In this document: positions 12,300 to 22,409 of the stretch, one piece after another | Layout of the letters: each line of letters starts with the position of its first letter | Position numbering within the stretch: the first letter of the stretch is position 1 | Source: Cryptomeria japonica | Lineage: Eukaryota; Streptophyta; Pinopsida; Cupressales; Cupressaceae | Reading direction: 5' to 3' | DNA length: 64,000 nt | Assembly: GCF_030272615.1 (NCBI RefSeq) | Contig: NC_081409.1 | Location: 20,958,260-21,022,259 of the forward strand | Made by a program: the position numbers and the translations under genes | Notes under the pieces: generated by a model | What the model was told of the DNA's origin: nothing | The model's input: the letters and a program-made list of their open reading frames with translations, nothing else | The model's database searches: none

Positions 12300-12963
12300 A
12301 AAGCCATATGGACATAGAATGTCACGTATTCATAAAACAAAACATATGTTCAAAATTTCTATAAAGAAATACAACATGATATCCGATAAAGTCAAATAGG
12401 AGCTTTCCAAAAGTCATATGGACATAGAATGTCACGTATTCGTAATACAAAACATATGTTCAAAATTGCCATATTGGCATACAACATGGTATCTAACAAA
12501 GTCAAATAGGAGCTTGCCAAAATCCATATGGACATAGAATGTCACGTATTCGTAATACACAACATATGTTCAAAATTGCCATATGGACATAGAATGTCAC
12601 GTATTCATAAAACAAAACATATGTTCAAAATTTCTATAAAGACATACAACATGATATCCGATAAAGTCAAATAGGAGCTTTCCAAAAGTCATATGGACAT
12701 AGAATGTCACGTATTCGTAATACAAAACATATGTTCAAAATTGCCATATTGGCATACAACATGGTATCTAACAAAGTCAAATAGGAGCTTGCCAAAATCC
12801 ATATGGACATAGAATGTCACGTATTCGTAATACACAACATATGTTCAAAATTGCCATATAGGCATACAACATGGTATCCAATAAAGTCAAATAGGAGCTT
12901 GCCAAAAGCCATATGGACATAGAATGTCACATATTCATAATACAAAACAAATGTTCAAAATTG
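12300..12963. repeat. Tandem array, ~110-bp unit, with a higher-order duplication
   Basis: The anchor CATATGGACATAGAATGTCA recurs near 12310, 12415, 12525, 12580, 12690, 12800 and 12910. Two unit variants differ in CATAAAAC versus CGTAATAC and in TTTCTATAAAG versus TTGCCATATTG. The order is A-B-C(short)-A-B-C-D. The short C unit (about 56 bp) is followed at once by a second A, which fits an unequal-exchange duplication of about 273 bp. The last unit is cut off at 12963, where the gene-A element begins. Confidence 0.9.
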
Positions 12964-13034
12964 CCATGGGTGTGTGCACAAAGATGGTGGTCAGAAAAGT
13001 GGACACCACCCAAAAAAAACTTGGAAAAACAGGT

Positions 13035-13239
13035 AGCACGTACGCGGTTTTAAAATTTCAAATTCCCGCATACACGCTTAGGTTTGTTCTTCCCGAGCCT
13101 AGAAAAGGTAGCGCGTACGCGCTAAGCTTAGGAAACTGAGCACGTACGCGCTACGCCTAGGAAAATTAGCACGTATGCGCTGATTATACGAAAATGAGCG
13201 CGTACACGCTAATAATCCTAGTAAAACCGCGTACGCGGT
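13035..13239. promoter_or_regulatory. Phased array of 14-bp CpG palindromes
   Basis: Sites at 13110, 13139, 13168, 13197 and 13226 are spaced exactly 29 bp apart. AGCGCGTACGCGCT (13110) and ACCGCGTACGCGGT (13226) are perfect palindromes. The three between them differ at one to three positions. Two further sites, at 13035 (AGCACGTACGCGGT) and about 13065 (degraded), lie upstream. The array ends about 127 bp before the gene A start codon. Position and form resemble subterminal or promoter sites bound by transposon proteins (for example Spm TNPA sites), but the binding protein is unknown. Confidence 0.75.
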
Positions 13240-13365
13240 GCCTGATGAAAAAAGTTTTTAAAAAAAACTGGGTCCTCATTTACCCGAAAAGCGCATTTTT
13301 TACTTTCTTTTTTTCCCATTTTTTAAGCTAAACCACGAACGGGGTGCGAAATTTGTCCTCAGGCT

Positions 13366-15944
13366 ATGGATCAAGGTTAGTTTTTGTTTTTTTTTGTCTT
13401 TCTTTCTGGTTTATGCAATTTGTTTTACATTTTGAATTTAATTTCATTAATTTTGATTAGGTTTTTTCATTTTTTGTTTCAAAAACCAGATTCTTCTAAT
13501 CTAGAACAAGAACAACCAAACGCACCTCCTGAAAACACACAAGAGCAACCCCCAATTCCTCCTTTTGACCGCACAACCGAAACACAGGAAGAATTAATTA
13601 ATTAGTTAGGGCAAAATACATCCAAAATCAATAGACTGATTGTAAAATTGAAAACTTCTGAACTTGGCCATCATCAATCCCTCACCACTAGCCTAGAAAC
13701 ATTAGCTAGTTGTGCCATAGCTGTTTCCACTGAAATTACCAAATGGGGAAGCTTTAGGGATAGGTGTCGTCAATTCTATGCCAATGGGCTATCATACGAT
13801 GGAGTTAAAAATAAAATATTTCTAAACAACTAATATGTGCCCTTTTTGTTGACCCCAAAACTGGTCAGTCATTACCTCCTAATGCAAAGAGGTTTCTCAT
13901 ACATTGGTGTACCAATGTGCAGATGAAGAATCTTTTTTGGCAAAGGTGGTGGATGGTCTTTGACGATCCACCTTGTAATAATTGTGAGGTGCCATTATAT
14001 TTTTTGAGAAAAATATATTGTGAGTTTGTGCTCAATGTGCGCCCAAATTATTTTGACATGAGAGAGTTTCATGGTAGAGGTGGTGGCTCTGCCCAAGATA
14101 GACCTAGAGCTCGTAGGCGATTAGCCGCGGAGAGTCGCCACCCCCTAGCACCCAAACCCAAGGTGCATCAGGCTGTCCCATTAGAGCTGAAAGAGTCGAT
14201 GGAGCTACAGACTCTTCAGGTGGCCACAACATTGACTGGTGCCATCATCCAGCATGGGACATCATTAGCACACCCTATTGCATTGGATGATGAGCCATCA
14301 GAGGGCGACAAAGAGCCCATCAAGCATATGTGTGTCAGTTACTCAGGGATAGATGATGCAGCTGGTGTAGATGGATACTCATATCATCTATGCACGATTT
14401 GTGGTTGTAGATGTCAGGCTCACACGGTTGAGGATGTCGTGCTGACAGATGAGTTGATGGACATGGTGTTTGCCCATGAGCCACAAACATAGGTGTGTTG
14501 ATTTGAATTCATAACATTTTATTTATCATTCACTTTAATTTTGTAATTACATAAATGAATTTTCATTTATACATCGATTTAAATTGAGACAAATAATATG
14601 CATTTCAGGATGCAGCAGCGGTATCCCATACACCTCCCCTAGTTACCACAGCTGCAACTTCGATGCCTGAGGTATAAATTTTGTAACATGTTAAAATAGA
14701 ATAGTACACTTTGAATTCAAAAAAATACAAGATATACTAACTATCTTTAATGCTTGGTCCAATTTCTGGTTTGTAGGTGTTGATAGGGGACCAAATGTCC
14801 CAGATTGATGACATCACGCTGTCGGCGATCGATTTTGGCCTACAAGGCTATACGGTATCATATTTTGTACAACTCTTTTTATGTATTGTTTTGATGGAAT
14901 ATGCAAGTCATTTCATTTTAGATTTTTAAAATTATGTTTAATTTATTATCTGTACTAATATCTCATGTTAATTTTCTGTTTTTAGGGCACCCCCTTTGCG
15001 TCTAGGGCTCGTCCGAAGAAAAAGAATATCTCGAAGATGCCAAAACGTGTGAATAAGGTAATTGAACACATTTTTAGTTGTACAATTGCTTGAAAATGTT
15101 GGAATCAAGTATTAGTTGGGGTTTGTAAATTGATTAGTGTTTTTTGTCTATTTTACATGTACAGCAACCATTGAGCTTTGTGGATATGTTGAATGCACCT
15201 GATTCGCCCGCGAATCAAGAGAGGGCGGAGGTATGTATCTCTACTCAATTTTCTTGATTTCATGATTATATGCACGCGTACATGTGAACTTGTGATATAT
15301 TATAATCTTATATTTTTTTCATACAGCAAATATCCATACCTATTTCCTCAATGGCGAACCCTCCTCCTTGCATTGGAGAAGCATATCAGGATCCGGTAAA
15401 CTTTTGTTTGATATGTAAAATTAATTGTTTTCAACCTTCAATACTTATCATTATATTAATTGTATTTAATCTTTGTACATTTTTTGTACAGGTAATAGCG
15501 ACCGTTTCTACATCGATGGTGAGCCATCCTCAGTCCATTGGAGAAGCATCTGAGGCATAGGTACGTCATTGTTCTCTATATTATAGCTTTTAAGTGTTTT
15601 TGATATATTTATGTTAGTACATTATATTAATTGTATATTTAATCTACAATAGACTCCTTCGCGGTACGGCCATAATGTGGATCCATTTAAGTATGTCTTC
15701 AAGAAAACCCCTAAGAGTGACAAGAAGAGGAGAGTGAAGACATTAGCTCTTGGATCAGCCGATGAGGTAATCTACATTTCAATTGCAAAGGAATTAAAGT
15801 TAAATGCATAGTTATGATGTCAATTGTGAACTATTTTCTACAAAAGAATTCTAACTTGGCTTTTGAATTGTGGTTTTGCAGCCATCTACAGAGCCGCGTA
15901 CTACGCTGAAGAGGCTTGGTTTTGATGATCCACCAGAAGTTTAG
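13366..15944 (+). pseudogene. Gene A, copy 2: ten-exon gene of unknown function
   Basis: Function not recognised. Exons: 13366-13375, 13490-14492, 14609-14671, 14777-14854, 14986-15057, 15165-15230, 15327-15395, 15492-15560, 15653-15766 and 15882-15944, all with GT-AG borders. The first intron is phase 1 and all the others phase 0. Exon 2 encodes a Gln/Pro-rich start, a conserved core (CALFVDP.TGQ, FWQRWWMVFD, PPCNN, YFLRK) and the cysteine motif LCTICGCRC. Exon 5 is basic (RPKKKNISKMPKR), as is exon 9 (KKTPKSDKKRRVK), which suits nuclear localisation or DNA binding. Exons 7 and 8 are both 69 nt and look duplicated. Damage: an in-frame TAG near 13602, a frameshift between about 13800 and 13840, and TAG codons as the last codon of exons 2 and 8. 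The start codon was chosen because it precedes a good donor and gives the correct phase. Confidence 0.6.
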
Positions 15945-16109
15945 GATCATATAGTGTTATTTTTGGTCATAGAATGACCAATACATGTAGATATATTCTA
16001 CATTTTTATTGTATATCGATCTGGACATGGCATATGCCACATTTTTGTAATACTTGTATTGACTTGGCAGACATGCCTTTTTTTATATATATAAATATCG
16101 ATATTAGAT

Positions 16110-16440
16110 CCAATAAATGTGTAATGAGTTCATTATTTTGTATTCGTTGTATTTTGTGGTTGTCCTTTTATAAATTTAAATGAATATTTGTATATGTAAT
16201 CAACAATATGAATATAAACAACAAAAATATATGATATAAAGCATTGCAATCGTGGAATATGATTTGATAAAATTTCTAAAATGTTGAATTAACCGTACAA
16301 AACTCCTTGTATTTAGTTTATTGTGTATTTGTTGTATTTGGTGGCTTCCCTTTTATAAATTTAAATGAATATTTGCATATGTAATTAACAATATGAATAT
16401 AAACAACAAAAATCAACAATATGAATTTAAACAACAATGT
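16110..16440. repeat. Direct repeat, ~100 bp, two copies
   Basis: The block containing CCTTTTATAAATTTAAATGA and ATATGAATATAAACAACAAA occurs at about 16150-16240 and again at about 16345-16415, with few differences. It lies downstream of gene A and leads into the second ~360-bp array. No gene is seen in it. Confidence 0.8.
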
Positions 16441-16469
16441 GTTTGGTGCGAGAGCACCCTCACGCTCGC

Positions 16470-17680
16470 AATGGTCAAATTTTATTCCTCGTGTGCACAA
16501 ACCGATGTCGCGAGCACGTCCAAGTGGGCATGTTTATGCTAGGCATGCCCCTATCGTGCATCCCAAAGCACCAGAACGTCAAGAGTCATACCCTACCGGT
16601 GAGATCTCTCAAGTGCCCTGAGTCCAAAAAATTGTCAAAATTTGATGAACTGTTTCTTCCAATCCATGACACATAAGGTCATTCTTTTTGATCCCATGGG
16701 GTTGCGTGAGTCTCATCTACAATGGCCTATCTTGGTTTTCGATGACTCGAAGCCATTTTCAATTAGTAACATCTTTTCGCCTGCTCAAAAAAAGGGTCAA
16801 TTGCTTGCAAGGAAAAGTTGCAAGATTGGCTAGAATTGATTTTGTTCCTCGTGTGCATAAACCGACATCGCGAGCGCATCTAGGTGGGCATGTTTACGCT
16901 AGGCATGCCCCTATCATGCATCCCAAAGCACTAGAACATCGAGAGTCATACCCTACCGGTGAGATCTCTCAAGTGCCCTGAGTCCAAAAAATTATCAAAA
17001 TTTGACGGATTGTTTCTTCCAATCCATGACTCATACGGTCAATCTATTTGATCCTGTGGGGTCACATGAGGCTCCTCTACAATGGCCTATCTTGGTTTTT
17101 GACGACTTGAAGCCATTTTCAATTAGTAGCATTTTTTCGCCTGCTCAAAAAACCATCAGTTGCTTGCAAGGAAAAGTTGCAAGATTCGCTAGAATTGATT
17201 CTGTTCCTCGTGTGCACAAACCAACGTCGTGAGCGCATCCGGGTGGGTATGTTTACGCTAGGCATTCCCCTGTTGTGCATCCCAAAGGACCAAAACGTCG
17301 AGAGTCATACCCTACCGATGAGATCTCTCAAGTGCCCTGAGTCCAAAAAAATGTCAAAATTTGATGGACTATTTCTTCCAATCCACGACTCATACGATCG
17401 ATCTATTTGATCCTGTAGGGTCGCGTGAGACTCCTCTACAATGGCCTATCTTGGTTTTCGACAAATCGAAGCCATTTTCAATTAGTAGCATTTTTTCGCC
17501 TGCTCAAAAAACCGTCAGTTGCTTGCAAGGAAAAGTTGCAAGATTGGCTAGAATTGATTCCGTTCCTCGTGTGCACAAACCAACATCGCGAGCGCGTCTG
17601 GGTGGGCATGTTTACACTAGAAATTCCCATGTCATGCATCCCAAAGCACCAGAACGTCGAGAGTCATACCGTACCGACGC
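16470..17680. repeat. Second ~360-bp tandem array, ~3.4 copies
   Basis: Units open with TTCCTCGTGTGCACAAACC-like sequence near 16486, 16846, 17204 and 17563. They contain GTTTATGCTAGGCATGCCC, a CATACCCTACCGGTGAGATC stretch and AAATTGTCAAAATTTGATG, in the same order as the array at 10411-11848, so both arrays belong to one diverged family. Within this array the units are more alike than those of the first array, suggesting more recent amplification. Frames inside the units are not credible genes. Confidence 0.9.
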
Positions 17681-18240
17681 AATGTAGAAGTTGCTTGACA
17701 ACTTTTTTGACAATTTTTTTGACAACAATGACAATTTTTGCTCAAATTGTATCTAGTCTCAATCTATCACCCCTATGACCCGATAATGACTCAAATAATT
17801 ATCCATGATTATACAAGAATCAAGAATGCTCATGATTGATCAAGGACACATCACATATACTCAAAACATAGTCACAAAACATTGACACACAAAATAGTCA
17901 CAAAACATTGTCACATATTATTCAAATCAGCTCTTGGCTATTTGATTATACAAAAATTGTCTTACAAATAATCTCATGGGCTTTTATACAAAATTTGGCA
18001 TTACAATATATGCGATTCAGCTCATCACCATTTTAATATACACATCATCTCATGGGCTTTTATACAAAATTTGGCATTACAATATGTGCGATTCAACTCA
18101 TCGCCATTTTAATATACAAAATTTGGCATGTAAATATGTAGAAATCAGCTCATTGCCACTTAAATATACAAAATTATGCCCCTAAACATGTAAAAATCAG
18201 CTCATGGGCATTTATATATACAAAAAATGAATATAGAACA
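17681..18240. repeat. Short AT-rich tandem repeats (~78 bp)
   Basis: CTCATGGGCTTTTATACAAA with the following ~58 bp is repeated at about 17972 and 18050. Shorter variants (ATACAAAATTTGGCATGTAA, AATCAGCTCATGGGCATTTA) follow to about 18235. The block lies directly downstream of the minus-strand transposase-like gene and so could include its 3' untranslated region. Confidence 0.7.
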
Positions 18241-18295
18241 ATTCGTTGACGATTTACACAAAATTCTCAAAATCATTCTACCCTGAACCATAGAA

Positions 18296-21222
18296 TCAAT
18301 CAAGTGAGCCTTCAAGATCGACTCTAACCCATATTGTGTCAAGTATTGCCTCGTGGTCAGATTCACAAACTTTCCATAAAATCTTGTTATGAGGTCTACC
18401 ACGATACTTCATCAAATGAATATTTGTTGCAACAACAAGGTTAGAGAAATGAAGAATATGTCTGTGTGTTTCAAAGTCCTCGAACAACCAAACATCAAAA
18501 TTCTTGATAGGGTATCTCCGAAGCCATGTTCCTATCACGACAACAGACCCTATTGGGTACTCAATACCCTCTCCGTCAATTATTGTGGTTGTAAATTTTA
18601 TTTTAGGCTCAACACAACGACACAAATAGTAATCAGTTCCTTCTTCATTGTTCTCTTCTACCACAACTGCATACACATGCCCTGCATTTTATAAAGTGTT
18701 AATTAATACCAAAAATAAAGTATGATGTACAACAAAATGAACCAAAAAGAATACTTGCAAAAAAATTAACTCAAAAAATCACCTGAATCCACTAGGTCAG
18801 ATACATGGTCAAAATCCACTGATGTCTCCATCTGGCTCAACTGTAGTGCTTTGGGAATTTGATATGAATCAATGGGAACCAGCGGTCTACAAGACCATTT
18901 GTCAACCCACTCTTCTGATTCACATTCTTCCCACAAACAATACATGCATGAAGAGAAAAAACATACCATCTGTCTTGTATAAATTACCAGTGAACTTGAA
19001 TTTGAACTCATAAATGAGTGCATGTCACTCGATCCTGCAACTGTACAACAATCTAGATAGTTTTCAATGTTAGATTCAGTAATCAACCAAAAATAACTAC
19101 GAACCAATGACGTACCTGGATTACCTGGACCCATCATAGACTTACACCATCGCACAATTGTTTTTGCATCTACCAACTCAGCACCACCTTCATACTTCAA
19201 TTATTCCTTGGCTAGGGCTCTTTTCAGACATGCTCCTGCACCCTCGTGCTCTCCCTTACCATGTCTAGCCTTAGTGAAATTCCAAAAATATTGTACACCG
19301 CTTGTCACATGCATCCTTGTCAGCCAATAAAACATCCTTGCATTCTTGAATTGTGCGGTGCAATTATCTAACCATATTAAGTGTCAGTTGTATCGTATGT
19401 TCCTTTCCCTTAAACTATAATAGAAAACTTTAAAGCATCCTTGTACAAACTCTGATGAATGAGTACAATCATCACTTATGTAGAAGTGATACTCTCTTAC
19501 AACCTTTCTATCCTCCTCTATGCTATCATCTGCATGCATGAATGCTATGTGTACAAAAATAGAAACTTGTGTAGAGTGATAATACATGGATTGCACTTCA
19601 TTTTGAGGTTGTAGAGTATAATTTTCAGTGAAATCAATGATAGAGACAATGGTGCCAAGAGGAAATGTGTCCTTACACAACTTGAATTGCTCATCTAACC
19701 ATCGAGCTCTATGTGTATGCATTATGTACTCATAAACTAGTTTCTCTTGAAACATTTTCATAAATTGAGCTACACATATATCATTTTTCACTAGCTCACA
19801 TCTCTTCAAATCTTTTCCATCTTTAACTCCATATGTGATTGTCTTGTATTTTCCAAAAGAAACTAGTTTCGTACCAATTTCATGTGTGCTTTCCAAAAGT
19901 ATGCATCTTGGTAAACGTTGCAAACCACCTCATATAGCACAAGAACCTTCCAAACAAGGCATCTTATAATAAATGCAACCATCATGTCTATTACATAACA
20001 CACTTGAAATAAATTCTCTTGCCGACTTAGGAGGTGCTTGTATATTACATTCCTGCAAAACATCGTTAGTGTGAAAAGTAGAACAAATATGACAAAAAAT
20101 ATCATAATGCATGGAAAATTCAATATACATCCTACAACAACACGTGGTGCGTACATGATTAATCTTAATATAAAAAGGTTTTGCCATTTCAAAAAATCTT
20201 TGAGAAATTTTTATTTGAGGAAACTTTTGAAGGAATCTTTCATAAAATTTAGTTTGAGTCATATCCAAATAGTGTTTCGCATGTGGCTCACGATTTTTAG
20301 ACCCAATTCGCCTTCTAACAACATCTCTTTGGTTGGGTGATACTCTTGTGTTGTCATGCCAAAAAATTTCAATTAATGTTTTTAGTGCATCTACAACAAC
20401 CTTGTCTTTGCGTGGTAGTCTACCTGAGAATACCCAAAGAGAATTATTGTTAGGTTCCTCTATTTGTTCTCGCCTCTTTAATGCTTTACTTAATGTTGTT
20501 CTACTAACGTTCAATGACTTACTTGTTTTGCTTATCAAACGATCTTTTTTTATTTTCTTTCTCATTATGGTTGATGTAATGACACGTCGAGTAGCATTAG
20601 AATCTTTACTACATGATTTTGAACCAATAGATTGATATGCATCAAATAGATTTCTGACAATAGTTCTTTCACTGTTACTTTCAGATGATCTTAGGCCTAG
20701 AATTTTCATTGTCTCTCTAAAATTCAAATTTTTAATCATTTGAACAATTAATTGACATCTTGCGGTTTGATTGAAGTTTTTAAAATTGTTTTTCCATATT
20801 CTTTTAACCATTCTCCTACAAGTTCGTTCATTCATTTTATTGGGCATTGACTTCAATATATTCTCATCAATGTCAATTAGATACTTTGGTTTCCTACGAA
20901 TGATTCTAGGAGGTGTTAACATCGGCGCATTATGTACATTCAATTCATCAAGTAGAGAAGGTGTAATATGTTCATCATTTAATTGATTATTCAATGCGGT
21001 ATCTTCTTCAATTGCATTAGGTTCAAATGGTAAATTATCAAATGTTTCTTCTTCAATTGCATTAGGTGCATTATATTCGTTTGGTAAATTGAATTGAGAT
21101 GTTGAGGTTGACATACCTTCTTCTCCCATTATTCTTATGTCATGCAATTTCTTCATATGCTGCCTTTGTCTTTCCTTTTGAGTCTCTTGTTGTTCCATTG
21201 TTCCTCGCTTGTTCTTTCCCAT
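18296..21222 (-). pseudogene. Transposase-like gene, DNA transposon, about 870 codons
   Basis: Minus-strand frame from the ATG at 21222. The N-terminal ~130 residues are low complexity and acidic. Next come a basic helical region with helix-turn-helix-like stretches (TIMRKKIKKDRLISKTSKSLNVSRTTLSKALKR region, about residues 220-250) and a Cys/His patch (RTTCCCRMYIEFSMHYD). The probable catalytic core follows: SIIDFTENY (near 19640), HFYISDDCTH, then IWLDNCTAQFKN (near 19360) and HGKGEHEGAGACLKR (near 19240). Acidic residues in this order suit a DDE/D-type transposase. The motif set matches, from memory, uncharacterised transposase-like proteins of animals and plants; I cannot name the family. 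An intron (18682-18782) leads to a last exon with a BAH-like pattern (DYYLCRC, DGEGIEYPIGSVVV). Three in-frame stops (19930-19932, 19384-19386, 19201-19203) interrupt the core. One or two further small introns are likely between 18950 and 19120. Confidence 0.65.
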
Positions 21223-21241
21223 GGTTGAGATCGGTTGACCT

Positions 21242-21741
21242 NNNNNNNNNNNNNNNNNNNNNNNNNNNNNNNNNNNNNNNNNNNNNNNNNNNNNNNNNNN
21301 NNNNNNNNNNNNNNNNNNNNNNNNNNNNNNNNNNNNNNNNNNNNNNNNNNNNNNNNNNNNNNNNNNNNNNNNNNNNNNNNNNNNNNNNNNNNNNNNNNNN
21401 NNNNNNNNNNNNNNNNNNNNNNNNNNNNNNNNNNNNNNNNNNNNNNNNNNNNNNNNNNNNNNNNNNNNNNNNNNNNNNNNNNNNNNNNNNNNNNNNNNNN
21501 NNNNNNNNNNNNNNNNNNNNNNNNNNNNNNNNNNNNNNNNNNNNNNNNNNNNNNNNNNNNNNNNNNNNNNNNNNNNNNNNNNNNNNNNNNNNNNNNNNNN
21601 NNNNNNNNNNNNNNNNNNNNNNNNNNNNNNNNNNNNNNNNNNNNNNNNNNNNNNNNNNNNNNNNNNNNNNNNNNNNNNNNNNNNNNNNNNNNNNNNNNNN
21701 NNNNNNNNNNNNNNNNNNNNNNNNNNNNNNNNNNNNNNNNN
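21242..21741. other. Assembly gap (500 N)
   Basis: Placeholder-sized run of unknown bases between the 5' end of the transposase-like gene and the LINE. Any right terminus of the DNA element and the 5' part of the LINE would fall here. Confidence 0.99.
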
Positions 21742-22409
21742 ATTTCGTTATCGTCTGTATCATGAGTATGGTCATTTACAACATAAGTGTCCTAGATACA
21801 AACCGGTAGTGAGACAACCTCAGCAGTCAGAATTGAGCCTTGATAGGGCTGAGAAAGGGAAAGCTGTCATGTCGGGTGTGGTAGAGGGTGCTGATGGTTT
21901 TGTCTCAGTTAAGAAAAAGAATGGGAACAGAGGACAAAAGAGACCCTTACAGGAGAGACGTGAGGAGGATACCTTTAACAGATTTGAGGCCCTCGATGAC
22001 CTAAGCCATCAGGAAGTTAACTCGAGGTTTACCCCTCTAGATTAGGGTGCATCAGGAGGGGTGCTGGAAAGTGTGATGGAGGAATCTTCCCAGGCCTCGC
22101 TAGTGGTTGGAAGCCAGTAGATGGAGATGGACCAGACAGTTGGGGCTGGCTCCTGTTATTGAGGTGAACCTAGCTAAGGGGGAGGGTTCTCTGATAGCTT
22201 TGAAATTGGAATTGGTTGGGGCTAAAATTAATAAGACAGCTGTTCACCTGGGTCTACATCAGAGAGATATTAAGAAAAGTGCTTCAGAGAAGAGCTCAAA
22301 GGTTCGCAAAAAGAAGGATCTGGATAAGATCAAATTGATGGGTGAGAATTTGGTTGAGTTAGGGTCAGTGAAGACTTTGGATTCACACTTTTCCAACCCT
22401 CCTAAATGA
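21742..22409 (+). pseudogene. LINE ORF1, 3' part (zinc-knuckle protein)
   Basis: The first bases after the gap encode RLYHEYGHLQHKCPR, a CCHC-knuckle-like motif whose first cysteine is a tyrosine here. A long basic, low-complexity tail follows, typical of plant L1 ORF1. The frame is interrupted by TAG at 22043-22045 and continues in another frame from about 22107 to TGA at 22407-22409. ORF1 proteins bind the LINE RNA. The stop overlaps the ATG of ORF2 by four bases (ATGA). Confidence 0.6.

Larger units (their letters stand above)
12964..15960 (+). mobile_element. Copy 2 of putative gene-A DNA element, left part
   Basis: Starts abruptly inside a unit of the ~110-bp array with GGGTGTGTGCACAAAGATGG, a motif shared with copies 1 and 3. 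It is followed by an array of CpG-rich palindromes and then gene A. The right boundary is unclear. The element may end after gene A, or continue through the tandem repeats to the convergent transposase-like gene and end in the gap after 21241. The classification as a DNA transposon is inference. Confidence 0.45.

Noticed and set aside
12300-12963. CRISPR or centromeric array
   Set aside because: Whole ~110-bp units are repeated with no unique spacers, and only about six units are present, too few to argue for a centromere.
13035-13239. CRISPR-like array (short repeats at 29-bp step)
   Set aside because: Repeats are 14-bp palindromes with short non-unique AT-containing spacers in a plant nuclear setting, and no cas genes are present.
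21099-21809. Frames across the second gap
   Set aside because: Almost entirely unknown bases; the + frame is also antisense to the transposase-like gene.
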